A stretch of DNA of 64,000 bases from Mesorhizobium sp. WSM4306 (GCF_007003975.1 NZ_VFTC01000008.1:124001-188000), one strand, 5' to 3'. Counted from the stretch's first letter, positions 16,384-24,507 are shown. Notes: generated from the letters alone by a model not told the origin. Translations and numbers: made by a program.

Positions 16384-16643
16384 TCATGCAGGTTTCTCGA
16401 CCATGTCGTTGACTTGATCGGCAGTGAGGAACACCACATCCCACATGCCCAAGAGCGGCGCGAAGGTCACGATCGTAATGCCGCCTGTGGCGCTGGTGCG
16501 GGTCAGGCCCTCGGAATAGATATCGAGCGGCGGCTCCTCGTCGAACCAGACGCCGTGCAACGTTTCGCCCTGCCACTTTTGACGCCTTTCTCACAGCTCT
16601 TGAACGACAGCACGGACTCATCGGCCTGCACGTCGCTGCCGTC
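16384..16643 (-). pseudogene. Second, decayed terminase large-subunit fragment
   Basis: Reads as the terminase segment ADESVLSFKS, GETLHGVWFDEEPPLDIYSE, ATGGITIVTFAPLLGMWDVV, closely matching the other copy at 17330-17560 at both DNA and protein level. A frameshift near 16585 splits it, and it ends early at TGA 16384. It is either a partial duplication of the same gene or the trace of a second related prophage. Confidence 0.7.
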
Positions 16644-16842
16644 CTCACCTCGGTCATTCATAGCCAGGAAGGGTCAAACCAATCACTCTCAGCGACCGCG
16701 TTCGACCGGTTCACTCTTTCAGTAGCCAGCGTCGCTTGCCGGAGCTGCGTCTGTCAGTCGGCGGCCAATGGTATTCTCAACGGGACGCTAATATACGTAG
16801 ACACTCCAGCGAGCAGCGCCTGCCAGATGCTTGAGGAATGCC

Positions 16843-17175
16843 ATGCGAAGATTCATCTTCACGGCGATGTGTATCGCCGCGGCGACGGCCGCTAGCGCCC
16901 ACGACTGGTACAAAGACAGGATTGACCCGCAGACGAAATTCAAGTGTTGCGGTGGTTCTGATTGCCGCGCCATACCTCAGTCTTCGGTGCGGTCAAGGAT
17001 CGACGGTGGTTACATCTATTTGCCGCATAATTTTGTCATCCCACCGGACCGCGTGCAGGAATCCCCAGACGGCCAATACCATATCTGCGAAGGTACCTAC
17101 GTCATAACCAATCAGCTGTATTTGCGTTGCTTCTTTGCACCTCGTTTAAAGGTCTCTCTACTTGTTCCGCATTGA
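16843..17175 (+). CDS. Exported Cys-containing protein, 110 aa
   Basis: Signal peptide at about residues 1-19 (cleaved after ASA), mature start HDWYKDRIDPQTKFKCCGGS. Cysteines in CCGGSDC, near HIC and at LRCFF are probably disulfide-bonded. The region PPDRVQESPDGQYHIC looks like a conserved core of a periplasmic family of unknown function. The ATG at 16843 has GAGGA upstream. It reads against the prophage genes and may be host DNA left between them. Confidence 0.7.
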   Translation: MRRFIFTAMCIAAATAASAHDWYKDRIDPQTKFKCCGGSDCRAIPQSSVRSRIDGGYIYLPHNFVIPPDRVQESPDGQYHICEGTYVITNQLYLRCFFAPRLKVSLLVPH

Positions 17176-17220
17176 GGTAGATACCGGGCGTCGCTGCGGC
17201 AGCACCAGCGCTCAGCTCGC

Positions 17221-17312
17221 GGAACGCCAACGCCTCACTCCGCTGGAACACCCCTCATCCGTCTCGGCGCTATCGCGCCGATCCACCTTCTCCCACAGGG
17301 GGAGAAGGAGGA
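17221..17312. repeat. RIME-like palindromic element inside truncated terminase
   Basis: About 92 bp starting GGAACGCCAACGCCTCACTC and containing CCCCTCATCCG, a GGCGC/GCGCC palindrome and a CTTCTCCC...GGGAGAAG hairpin. A close copy lies at 44651-44738. Such elements are typical Rhizobium intergenic mosaic repeats. Here it meets the terminase coding frame, which reads through it for its last codons. Confidence 0.75.
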
Positions 17313-18049
17313 GCCTCACCCGCCGACAAAAACCGCAGCACCACGTCACTCATGCCAAGCAGCGGCGTAAAAGTGACGATCGTTATCCCGCCCGTCGCAT
17401 TGATTCGCGTCAATCCTTCGGAATAGATATCGAGCGGCGGCTCCTCGTCGAACCAGACGCCGTGGAGCGTTTCGCCCTGCCACTTTTCGCGGCCTTTCTC
17501 GTAGCTCTTGAACGACAGCACCGATTCATCGGCCTGCACGTCGCCGCCACCGCCCCAGCGCACCACGATGCTGTCGAGCGCGCCCGGCGCGCCGCGGCCC
17601 ATGGTGGTGTGCAAAATGGCGTCGGCGGGGATCATGCCGGTGCCCCAGGCGGCCTGCTGCTGCGGCGGGCCGACCAGCACGCGTTGCGGGTTGTCGCGCG
17701 TGCCCTCGCCGGTCACACCGGCCGCCCATAGCCGCACGGCGGCGTCGAAGGTCTTGCCTTGCCACCACTGGGGATAGCGGCCGGTGAGGTGCATGGCCCA
17801 TTCGGCACCGCCGGCCCTGGTCTTGCCGAGCTGGTTGCCGGCCATGAACAGCCGCTCGCGGTTTTTGGCGCCGGCGGCGTGAAACTCGGCCTGGCGTTCA
17901 TACGGCGTGTAAGATGCAAGCAGGTTAGTCCTGCGTCTTCGGTCCAGTTCCTGCAGCAGCGCCAGATAGTGGCGGCGCGCCGCCCGGCTGGTCGCCGAAC
18001 GGACCGAGGACGGCTTCGAGGCCGCGGATGCGGCGGCGGATCTCGTCAT
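17270..18049 (-). CDS. Terminase large subunit, N-terminal ATPase half (truncated)
   Basis: A 259-residue frame with the terminase ATPase: Walker A AGNQLGKTRAG (Lys76) and Walker B GVWFDEEPP (Asp201, catalytic Glu202), followed by the coupling segment ITIVTFTPLLGMSDVVLRFL. It stops being terminase at about residue 242, where the frame enters a RIME-like repeat (APPSPPVGEGG). The nuclease half lies 1.7 kb further on at 15587. The true start is probably downstream of 18049, since the listed frame overlaps the small-subunit gene by 125 bp. It cannot package DNA without its nuclease. Confidence 0.85.
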   Translation of the reverse strand: MTRSAAASAASKPSSVRSATSRAARRHYLALLQELDRRRRTNLLASYTPYERQAEFHAAGAKNRERLFMAGNQLGKTRAGGAEWAMHLTGRYPQWWQGKTFDAAVRLWAAGVTGEGTRDNPQRVLVGPPQQQAAWGTGMIPADAILHTTMGRGAPGALDSIVVRWGGGGDVQADESVLSFKSYEKGREKWQGETLHGVWFDEEPPLDIYSEGLTRINATGGITIVTFTPLLGMSDVVLRFLSAGEAPPSPPVGEGGSAR

Positions 18050-18308
18050 CGCTCAGGCTCTCCAGATTGTCGGTGGAGACATGTAGATCCTTGGCCAGGT
18101 CCTTGGGCAGCACCGATTGCACGATCTTCAGATACTGGTCGGGCTTGTCGGCCCGGACCGCGGCAATGACACCGGCGCCGTGGGCGCGGAAATCGGCGCG
18201 CACGGCGTCGAGAAAATCGTCGCCAAGTGTCTTCTTCGTCCGCTTCGGGGCGGCGCCGGCGGGTGCCTTGCGGCCAGGGCGCGCACGCGGCGCCGTTCGG
18301 TCAGCCAT
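17925..18308 (-). CDS. Terminase small subunit-like protein
   Basis: A 127-residue protein with a basic Pro/Ala-rich N-terminus (RARPGRKAPAGAAPKRTKK) and a helical region DDFLDAVRADFRAHGAGVIAAVRADKPDQYLKIVQSVLP, typical of small terminase proteins that recognise phage DNA ends. It precedes and overlaps the ATPase-half gene, the normal order. The ATG at 18308 is chosen; a longer frame to 18347 adds a non-conserved leader. Confidence 0.75.
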   Translation of the reverse strand: MADRTAPRARPGRKAPAGAAPKRTKKTLGDDFLDAVRADFRAHGAGVIAAVRADKPDQYLKIVQSVLPKDLAKDLHVSTDNLESLSDDEIRRRIRGLEAVLGPFGDQPGGAPPLSGAAAGTGPKTQD

Positions 18309-18711
18309 GATCCGGGATCCCGGCGGGCTCAGCCTTGCTGGCGGCAACCTGCTTTGCCGGTCTCGCCCGCTTGATTTTGCCGGACTTGCGCCGTTTTGCC
18401 TTCACCGGTTTCCGGGTGGTCTTGCGGCCGGCCGCATCAGCGGCTGGCGCGTGGCTGTTTTCGGCAGGCGCGGCTTTCAGGCTTGCCCTGGCAAGACCGA
18501 TCGCGCTTCCGTCGTGCGCGCCGCGCGGAAAGCCGAAGCCGCCAATCGCATCGACGGGACCGCCGCGGATCATGCCGATCAGCACGCCCGGCGCGACCGG
18601 CTCGACGCGGCCGATACGCGCCTGCGGAGCAATGCCTTCGAACAGGCCGATGGCGCTGACGATCTCGTGGCCGTCATCGTCGATGATGATGGTGGCATAG
18701 CGGTTGGACAT
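18301..18711 (-). CDS. Phage-associated hypothetical protein, 136 aa
   Basis: Starts MSNRYATIIIDDDGHEIVSAIGLFEG and ends with a Lys/Arg/Ala-rich tail (RKTTRKPVKAKRRKSGKIKRAR) suggestive of nucleic-acid binding. It overlaps the small terminase gene by 8 bp, so it belongs to the packaging operon. I do not recognise the family. Confidence 0.65.
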   Translation of the reverse strand: MSNRYATIIIDDDGHEIVSAIGLFEGIAPQARIGRVEPVAPGVLIGMIRGGPVDAIGGFGFPRGAHDGSAIGLARASLKAAPAENSHAPAADAAGRKTTRKPVKAKRRKSGKIKRARPAKQVAASKAEPAGIPDHG

Positions 18712-18830
18712 GGGATTTCTCGTGGATATTGCAGAATGAACCGAGGATAGCGTTCCTTCGCGCCCCTCTGTCGGCAGGACGGAGGGGGCGCTGTCCCGCC
18801 GGCATTCGGTTCTCGCAACAGATTGCCTGA

Positions 18831-18858
18831 AAAACAAAACCCGCCTCGGCGGCGGGTT
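18831..18858 (-). terminator. Rho-independent terminator at prophage border
   Basis: A perfect 8-bp stem (AACCCGCC/GGCGGGTT) with a 5-base loop, followed on the minus strand by a T-rich stretch TTTTGTTTTT. It would stop minus-strand transcripts coming from the mucR side before they enter the prophage operon, although no minus-strand gene is evident there. Confidence 0.6.
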
Positions 18859-19073
18859 GCTGGCGCAAATCAGCACCATGGAGAAATGATACGATAGCTG
18901 CCCTCATCCGTCAATAGGAAATAAGAAACAATTCCTACTTCGGTCAAGGACTCAAGCGGTGTTAGCGCTACCATATTTATCGTCAAGTCATATGCATATG
19001 TGCTAAAGTGCCATGCCGCAGGGCAAGTTTGTCTGATAATTTGTTCTTTGGCATCAAGGGGGCGGAAGAAGCC

Positions 19074-19514
19074 ATGTCTGACGACAAAATCCGAAATATA
19101 AATTTGACCGCCGACATCGTCGCGGCCTTCGTGCGCAACAATTCGGTGCCTCCGGAAGGTTTGCCGGCGTTGATCGAGAGCGTCAACTCGGCGCTCGCGG
19201 CCGTGGACAATCCCGTTGCTCCGCCGCAACCGGCACCGGAGCCTGCCGTCAATCGCAAGCGCTCGGTGACGCCGAATTTCATTTACTGCCTTGAGGACGG
19301 CAAGAAGTTCAGGTCGCTGCGGCGCCATCTCGGCTCCGCCCATGGCATGACGCCGGAGGCCTATCGCACCAAATGGGACCTGCCCGGCGACTATCCGATG
19401 ACGGCGCCCAGCTACGCCGCCAAGCGATCCGAGCTGGCAAAGGAGTTCGGGCTCGGCGTCAGGACAGAGACGCCCGCCGCCAAAGCACCGGCCAAGCGCA
19501 AGACCAAGGCGTAG
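19074..19514 (+). CDS. MucR/Ros family zinc-finger regulator
   Basis: A 146-residue MucR-type protein. The single prokaryotic zinc finger lies at residues 72-90 with ligands Cys72-x2-Asp75-x9-His85-x4-His90, i.e. an Asp in the place of the second cysteine, as I recall for Mesorhizobium Ros paralogues. A Lys/Ala-rich tail follows. MucR proteins bind AT-rich promoters, regulating exopolysaccharide, motility and cell cycle genes, and can act like H-NS. The 5' region 18900-19020 is AT-rich, consistent with autoregulation. The ATG at 19074 is chosen. Confidence 0.93.
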   Translation: MSDDKIRNINLTADIVAAFVRNNSVPPEGLPALIESVNSALAAVDNPVAPPQPAPEPAVNRKRSVTPNFIYCLEDGKKFRSLRRHLGSAHGMTPEAYRTKWDLPGDYPMTAPSYAAKRSELAKEFGLGVRTETPAAKAPAKRKTKA

Positions 19515-19675
19515 CGCGACACCCTCCTGCGACGTTTGCCTGCCGGAGGACGATCATGGTGGCTGACGAGCCCAGCCGGATGCAACGTCGATCATCTGAC
19601 AGAACGCCGGGTTGACGACGGCATCACCGCACCCCGCAACTTGCCACCTTTGGCCTTTAGGTCCGGTGGGCGTGA

Positions 19676-20107
19676 TTATCTATTTGCGTTGGAAGGAGGA
19701 GCCATCATTCCCGGAACAACGTCCGTGTTCTGAGCCACCTTTATTCGCCAGCCCGTCCGTTCTTCCTTCACAATCAGAAGCAGGATACCTTTCCGGATTC
19801 CAGCGGGCGAGCCGTCCGGGGCGAATGCGCCGGTCAGGGTCCAGGTGTAGTGGATGGCGTTGACACCGGGCGCTAGTTCAACAACTGACGAAACGTTACC
19901 ATCCAATTGGCTATCACGAAACATGCTTTCATGCGTCGCACGGTGCGCCGCTTCGATCTCGGCGCGGTTCTTCCACCACACGCCTACGACATTGACGAAA
20001 TTTGCATCGTCGGCGAACAACGCCGCGAAGTCGTCCATATGGTGCCGATTCCAAGCATCGGCAAAGGCAGTCGCGGCGTCCTCAGGTTTGCTGACCGTCG
20101 ATCTCAT
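19676..20107 (-). CDS. SgcJ/EcaC family (SnoaL-like) protein
   Basis: A 143-residue cone-shaped NTF2-like fold protein: AFADAWNRHHMDDFAALFADDANFVNVVGVWWKNRAEIEAAH at about residues 14-55, then beta strands ending WRIKVAQNTDVVPG. The SgcJ/EcaC family is named after natural-product oxidoreductases, but most members have unknown substrates. It is monocistronic and convergent with mucR. Confidence 0.85.
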   Translation of the reverse strand: MRSTVSKPEDAATAFADAWNRHHMDDFAALFADDANFVNVVGVWWKNRAEIEAAHRATHESMFRDSQLDGNVSSVVELAPGVNAIHYTWTLTGAFAPDGSPAGIRKGILLLIVKEERTGWRIKVAQNTDVVPGMMAPPSNANR

Positions 20108-20267
20108 AACAAATCTCCATGCTTTCCGCTAAGCGTACAGGAATTCGGCATTGGGTACGACAAGCGCCGCGTCAGATTTCAAACTGAGACACTACCGAGG
20201 CGGCCACCGACTGGCCATTAGCTGGCGCTTATGGAATCATTCCCCTCCGACTCGGGGAGAATGCAGC

Positions 20268-20537
20268 ATGGACAAACCAGCCATGGCATCCGTGTTCAGG
20301 ATGCGGCATGCGCCAGCCACTGTTTCGGGCGTCCGCAGCGTCGGCCAGGGCCAGGCCGATCCGGTCATCGGCAGAAGGCCGCTCGGCGAAGCGATCCGCT
20401 TCGTCATCGACGCCCACCCCCATTACGACATCAGCGCCGTGTCGATCGCCTACGGCGACGGCGCAGCCCCACGCCTCGGCAGCAGGGAGGTCAAGGCGCT
20501 GTGGGCCGAATACGGCCGTCGCTGGATGGAAGAGTAG
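20268..20537 (+). CDS. Hypothetical protein, 89 aa
   Basis: A soluble basic protein (MDKPAMASVFRMRHAPATVS...) ending EYGRRWMEE. GGGGAGA lies 7 nt before the ATG. No family is recognised; composition and start signal indicate a real gene. It is followed by the second copy of the 49-bp repeat. Confidence 0.6.
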   Translation: MDKPAMASVFRMRHAPATVSGVRSVGQGQADPVIGRRPLGEAIRFVIDAHPHYDISAVSIAYGDGAAPRLGSREVKALWAEYGRRWMEE

Positions 20538-20614
20538 GACCGCACCGGAACCTCGGCATTCGCCTCCCTCTGGATCGGAACAGGCGCTCATGCGTTGACG
20601 CTGGAGTTTTGTTT

Positions 20615-20663
20615 ACGCAATTCCGATCGGAAAACCGCTTCACACCTTTCCTGGAATTGCTTT
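20615..20663. repeat. 49-bp dispersed intergenic repeat, copy 2
   Basis: Matches 812-860 at 43 of 49 positions without gaps, beginning ACGCAATTCC and ending GGAATTGCTTT. It lies 20 bp before the next gene. Confidence 0.7.
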
Positions 20664-20683
20664 GGCCAATGGGAGCAAACGCC

Positions 20684-20989
20684 ATGAATGTCGCCAATCT
20701 GCAACTCGAAGGCCTGCTGATGGCCGTCGCTTCGATCAACCAGGTACTGGTGCGTAAGGGCGTGCTTACCGTCGAGGAGATCGACATCGCCTTGCGCAAG
20801 GCCGAGGCCATTGAAACCGGTGAGGAACGGTCTGGCGGCATGTCGGAGTCCAGCCGCGACGCCGTCAACTTCCCGATCCGGTTGCTGGAACTGGCCAATC
20901 AATGCCAGCCGGAGACGGACATGCCGTCCTTCTCGAAGCTGGCGCGCATGGTCGGCCAGATGAAGGAACCCTACAACGACCAGATGTGA
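20684..20989 (+). CDS. Hypothetical protein, 101 aa
   Basis: A soluble helical protein: MNVANLQLEGLLMAVASINQVLVRKGVLTVEEIDIALRKAE resembles the short two-helix leader found in several small rhizobial proteins. GGGAGC lies before the ATG. It is convergent with the DoxX gene (12-bp gap). Function unknown. Confidence 0.68.
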   Translation: MNVANLQLEGLLMAVASINQVLVRKGVLTVEEIDIALRKAEAIETGEERSGGMSESSRDAVNFPIRLLELANQCQPETDMPSFSKLARMVGQMKEPYNDQM

Positions 20990-21001
20990 GGCTCTCCGGT
21001 C

Positions 21002-21415
21002 TCACGCCCTGCCGAGCTTGGAGGCCAGCACGCTGCCCGGTCCATGTACGGCGGCGAACAGCAGGCCGGCGGCGAACGGGAAATGGGACATGAAAGCGCC
21101 GAACTCGGCCTGGTTGCCGGCCCAGTGCGACGGGCCGTGGAAAGCAAAGCCGAGGAAGATCACGTAGACTGCGGCGACCAGAGCCGCCGGCGTGAAGAAC
21201 GCGCCGGTCAGGAAGGCGATCACCAGCAGCGCTTCCAGGATCGCGGCGCACCAGGCCAGAAACAGCGGGAACGGGAAACCGGCGGCGGCGATGTAGCCGG
21301 CGGTCATACCCATATCCATGAACTTGAAGGCCACCCCCATCGCGAACATGGCGGCCAGGATCAGGCGAGCGATGAGAATGGCCGCGGTCTGCCACGGCGA
21401 TTGAACGGTTTCCAT
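21002..21415 (-). CDS. DoxX family membrane protein
   Basis: A 137-residue protein with four membrane helices and the DoxX pattern: LIARLILAAMFAMGVAFKFMD at the start and the helix LFLAWCAAILEALLVIAFLTG. DoxX-like proteins sit in the inner membrane; some partner with thiosulfate- or redox-related proteins, but here no partner is seen. Upstream lies the Lrp gene on the same strand, 128 bp away. Confidence 0.85.
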   Translation of the reverse strand: METVQSPWQTAAILIARLILAAMFAMGVAFKFMDMGMTAGYIAAAGFPFPLFLAWCAAILEALLVIAFLTGAFFTPAALVAAVYVIFLGFAFHGPSHWAGNQAEFGAFMSHFPFAAGLLFAAVHGPGSVLASKLGRA

Positions 21416-21542
21416 AATGTTCTCCTGGGATTGCTAGGGGTTTCGCTCCAAGGACGGGCGGCACGCCGCCGATCCGACATCATCGCGCAAAAATTCTTGG
21501 CTGGCAAAACGGGACCTCTTGGCGGCGCGTTGGAATCGCCGC

Positions 21543-22016
21543 TCAGAGCTTCGCCATCAGCTCCCGCCCCAACCGCTTTGGCGGCTCGGCGCGCAGCACG
21601 ACATTGGTCGTCACCGCGCCGTAGCGGCCGATGGCGTCGACGATGATTTCGAGGTCGGGCGGCGACGGGACGACGACCTTGACCAGAAAACAGTCCTCGC
21701 CGGTCACCCGCAACACCTCGACCACTTCCGGCATGGCGGCGAATTTCTTCAGGCAGGTCTGGATGTGCTCATGCGTGGTGCGCAGGCGGATCATCGCCAT
21801 GGTGCCGAGACCGAGGGCGGCGGGATCGATCGCCGCGCGGTAGCCGGCGATTATGCCACGCTCCTCCAGCCGCTTCACCCGCTCCGACGTGGCGGGCTGG
21901 GACAGGCCGACGCGGCGGCCGAGTTCGGAAACGCCGATGCGGCCATCCTCCTGCATGATCTCGATGATCGCCACATCGGTGGGGTCGAGCCGCGGCCGGT
22001 AATCGCCATTTGCCAT
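21543..22016 (-). CDS. Lrp/AsnC family transcriptional regulator
   Basis: A 157-residue protein. The N-terminal helix-turn-helix is LDPTDVAIIEIMQEDGRIGVSELGRRVGLSQPATSERVKRLEERGII; the C-terminal RAM domain (about 75-150) includes VLRVTGEDCFLVKV, the amino-acid-sensing region. The start at 22016 gives normal family length; an ATG at 22067 would add 17 residues. It is divergent from the RBBP9-like hydrolase gene, a possible target. Confidence 0.92.
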   Translation of the reverse strand: MANGDYRPRLDPTDVAIIEIMQEDGRIGVSELGRRVGLSQPATSERVKRLEERGIIAGYRAAIDPAALGLGTMAMIRLRTTHEHIQTCLKKFAAMPEVVEVLRVTGEDCFLVKVVVPSPPDLEIIVDAIGRYGAVTTNVVLRAEPPKRLGRELMAKL

Positions 22017-22129
22017 GTAGACCTTCAATCCATCGGAATTCTTCGCTGCTTTCCGATGATCTCTCATTCCGTGGACGAGGAGAAGACCTAGAATTGGCCG
22101 GCATCGTTCACCAGGAGACAGGACATTCC

Positions 22130-22741
22130 ATGACCGACTTCATCATCTTGCCGGGCAGCGGCGGATCGGGCGAGGCCCACTGGCAGACACGCTGGCAGCA
22201 GGCCAACCCGGCAATGCGCCGCTTCAGCCCGGCGAGCTGGGACCTGCCGGATTTCGACGACTGGGTGGCAGCGCTGGAAACCGCGGTGTCACAGGCAACA
22301 ACGCCGCCGGTGCTCATCGCCCACAGCCTCAGCTGCCTGCTGGTGGCGCATTGGCAGACGGTGTCGAGCTGCCAGATCGGCGGCGCGTTCCTGGTTGCGG
22401 TTCCCGATCCGGCATCGCCGGTCTATCCGGCTTACGCAATTCCCTTTGCCGACACGCCGCGCGTCCCGTTCCGCTTTCCTTCGCTGATCGTCGCCAGCAC
22501 CGATGATCCTTACGACCCGCATGGCTATGGCAAGGCGAAGGCCGGGCAATGGGGCAGCGCGCTGCACATCGCCGGGCCGCTCGGCCACATCAACAGCGAC
22601 AGCGGTCTTGGCGACTGGCCGGAGGGAATGGCGCTGCTTATGGCTTTCGTCGGAAGCGTCGACTTGAAGGGGCATGGTCGAGCATCGGCTGACGCCGGCG
22701 GCCGCTCGTCTTCGCACAATGTCCTGAATTCAGCTGGCTAG
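22130..22741 (+). CDS. RBBP9/YdeN family alpha/beta hydrolase
   Basis: A 203-residue serine hydrolase of the RBBP9/YdeN type. Likely nucleophile Ser66 in LIAHSLSC, acid Asp125 in STDDPYD and His153 in LGHINSDSG. The first residues FIILPGSGGSGEAHWQ are typical of the family. Substrate unknown. AGGAGA precedes the ATG at 22130. It is divergent from the Lrp gene and overlaps the 3' end of the zinc-knuckle gene by 12 bp. Confidence 0.88.
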   Translation: MTDFIILPGSGGSGEAHWQTRWQQANPAMRRFSPASWDLPDFDDWVAALETAVSQATTPPVLIAHSLSCLLVAHWQTVSSCQIGGAFLVAVPDPASPVYPAYAIPFADTPRVPFRFPSLIVASTDDPYDPHGYGKAKAGQWGSALHIAGPLGHINSDSGLGDWPEGMALLMAFVGSVDLKGHGRASADAGGRSSSHNVLNSAG

Positions 22742-22912
22742 AAATCCCTCACGCGCCGGCCCCCGCCCCTGTTGCTCCCGTTGCTCCTGCTGCTCCTTCC
22801 GCTGCCGCTCGGCATCGGCTTTGCGCTTCGGGCAATCCTCATATTCGTGGTCGCGCGAGCCGCAATAGGAGCAGCATTTTGCCGGCGTCTCGGGGCGAAG
22901 CGTGGTGGCCAT
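22730..22912 (-). CDS. Small CCHC zinc-knuckle-like protein, 60 aa
   Basis: Residues about 11-27 carry CCSYCGSRDHEYEDCPK, which contains C-x2-C-x4-H-x4-C, the exact spacing of a retroviral-type zinc knuckle. A highly charged Glu/Gln/Arg helix (RQRKEQQEQREQQ) follows. Zinc knuckles bind single-stranded nucleic acid in eukaryotes and viruses; the role here is unknown. The ATG at 22912 is used; convergent with the hydrolase gene. Confidence 0.68.
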   Translation of the reverse strand: MATTLRPETPAKCCSYCGSRDHEYEDCPKRKADAERQRKEQQEQREQQGRGPAREGFLAS

Positions 22913-22997
22913 GCACAAGAATGCACGAAAAGTCATCCGGTTGCAGCAGCTCTACGACGTCGCTGCTCGGATGCGTCACCGCCAGCCTGAGCCGCCC

Positions 22998-23963
22998 TCA
23001 ATAGCCGCCGACGATCGGCAGGATTTCGCCGGTGATGTAGCTCGAGCATTGCGGCGAGGCCAGGAACACATAGGCCGGTGCGATCTCTTCGGGCTGGGCC
23101 GGGCGCTTCATCGGCGTCTTGGCGCCGAACTGCGAAACATCGGCCGCCTGTTTGTCGGACGGGTTGAGCGGCGTCCACACCGGCCCCGGCGCCACCGCGT
23201 TGACGCGGATGCCCTTGCCGATCAGATTGCCAGACAGCGCGCGGGTGAAGGCGTGGATGCCGCCCTTGGTCATCGAATAGTCGACCAGTTCCTTCGAGCC
23301 GTCTATGCCGGTGACCGAGCCGGTGTTGATGATGGCCGAGCCCGGCTTCATATGCGCCACCGCCTCCTGAGCCATATGGAAATAGCCGTAGAGGTTGGTC
23401 TTCAGCGTGGTGTCGAAATGCTCCTCGGTGAGGTCGGCGAAATCGGCCGAGTGGACCTGGAAGGCGGCGTTGTTGACCAGCACGTCCAGCTTGCCGAGTT
23501 GCTTGACCGTGCGCTCCACAGCGCGGCGGCAGAAGGCGCGGCTGGCGACATCGCCGCGCAGCGCCAGGCAGCGCCGGCCCTCGGCCTCGACCGCCTGCCT
23601 AGTCACTTCGGCATCCCTGTCTTCGCTGAGATAGACGATGGCGACGTCGGCGCCTTCGCGCGCAAACAAGACTGCCACGGCGCGGCCGATGCCGGAATCG
23701 CCGCCGGTGATCAGCGCCACCTTGCCGTCGAGCTTCCTAGAGCCCTGCCAGAACGGCGCATCATAAAGCGGCGCCGGCTTGATCTCGGCTTCCTCGCCGG
23801 GCTTGGGATGATGCTGCTTCGGAAAAGGCGGCTCGGGATAGAGCCGGGCGCCGGCCTGCATGGCGGCCGATGATTTAGCCTCCGGCTTGCGGCGATCGTC
23901 GGTATCGACCTTGCGTTGCACGCTGCGCTGCTTGCGCACCGCCTTCGAGGTTTTGGTCAGCAT
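22998..23963 (-). CDS. SDR family oxidoreductase with N-terminal extension
   Basis: A 321-residue short-chain dehydrogenase. A basic tail of about 70 residues (KTSKAVRKQRSVQRKVDTDD, then PEPPFPKQHHPKPGEEAEIKP) precedes the Rossmann core: cofactor loop TGGDSGIG, NNAA motif, active site Ser and YSMTK. This architecture is that of the YghA/YdaD-type general stress SDRs. The GATPGP-like VAPGPVWTP region is present. AGGAGA lies before the ATG at 23963. The substrate is unknown. Confidence 0.9.
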   Translation of the reverse strand: MLTKTSKAVRKQRSVQRKVDTDDRRKPEAKSSAAMQAGARLYPEPPFPKQHHPKPGEEAEIKPAPLYDAPFWQGSRKLDGKVALITGGDSGIGRAVAVLFAREGADVAIVYLSEDRDAEVTRQAVEAEGRRCLALRGDVASRAFCRRAVERTVKQLGKLDVLVNNAAFQVHSADFADLTEEHFDTTLKTNLYGYFHMAQEAVAHMKPGSAIINTGSVTGIDGSKELVDYSMTKGGIHAFTRALSGNLIGKGIRVNAVAPGPVWTPLNPSDKQAADVSQFGAKTPMKRPAQPEEIAPAYVFLASPQCSSYITGEILPIVGGY

Positions 23964-24153
23964 GGGTTTCTCCTTCCGTGTCGGAGGACAACGCACTCCA
24001 GGCAAAAAGGTTGGCCGGGAAAAAAGGTTGGCGGCAGGCTTTGCGTGAAAGCGCGCGCATTCGTCCGGCCTACATCAAAGTTAAATGCGAGGCACAGGCG
24101 TCAGGTGCTAGGTGAGTGCGAAAGGGGGACTCTAAAACTCTAGGGAGGAGTCC

Positions 24154-24330
24154 ATGGAGGTTCGAAATCTGGTTGCCAAACTGTCGGCCGCACTGCTGCG
24201 CCGGCGCGCCGCGTCGCCGCCAATACTGTTCAGGCCGATCCGCAACTCGCTCGCAGACATCCCGTTGAAGTCGCAGTCGCGACCGCCCTACCGGCCACGC
24301 CAACCGATCCGGCCGGCAAGCAACATGTAG
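24154..24330 (+). CDS. Small basic protein, 58 aa
   Basis: MEVRNLVAKLSAALLRRRAASP followed by a Pro/Arg-rich tail (SQSRPPYRPRQPIRPASNM). GGGAGGAG precedes the ATG at ideal spacing. No family is recognised. It opens a run of three small genes on the plus strand. Confidence 0.55.
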   Translation: MEVRNLVAKLSAALLRRRAASPPILFRPIRNSLADIPLKSQSRPPYRPRQPIRPASNM

Positions 24331-24396
24331 CTTGCGCTGGCCGCAACCACTTTACGATTTCCTCGTTTATGGCGATCCCGTTTACGGAGGCTATCC

Positions 24397-24507
24397 ATGA
24401 AATCTATACGGACAAACAATCCCATTCTCGTCCTGGGTGCAGCTGCGTTTCTGGCCGCGCCTTTCGCCGGGCTTTTGTGGCGGACGCGCGAATGGTTCGG
24501 ATGGTGA
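24397..24507 (+). CDS. Small membrane peptide, 36 aa
   Basis: MKSIRTNNPILVLGAAAFLA, a single membrane helix (about 9-26) with a short cytosolic-type tail RTREWFGW. ACGGAGG precedes the ATG. It lies 7 bp upstream of the DUF982 gene and is probably co-transcribed with it. Confidence 0.55.
   Translation: MKSIRTNNPILVLGAAAFLAAPFAGLLWRTREWFGW

Larger units (their letters stand above)
10797..18711. mobile_element. Collapsed prophage remnant
   Basis: Nearly all phage-type genes here read on the minus strand in phage order from packaging (terminase small and large subunits, 18.3-17.3 kb) to lysis (12.5-11.1 kb). The capsid, portal and most tail genes are missing: the terminase nuclease domain is joined directly to a tail-fibre-like protein. 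No integrase, tRNA or attachment site is visible, so exact borders are guesses based on the outermost phage-like genes. It cannot make particles but retains an intact lysis cassette and an FkbM methyltransferase. Confidence 0.75.

Noticed and set aside
10797..18711. Gene transfer agent instead of prophage
   Set aside because: Only terminase, fibre and lysis genes remain; the ordered GTA structural cluster is absent.
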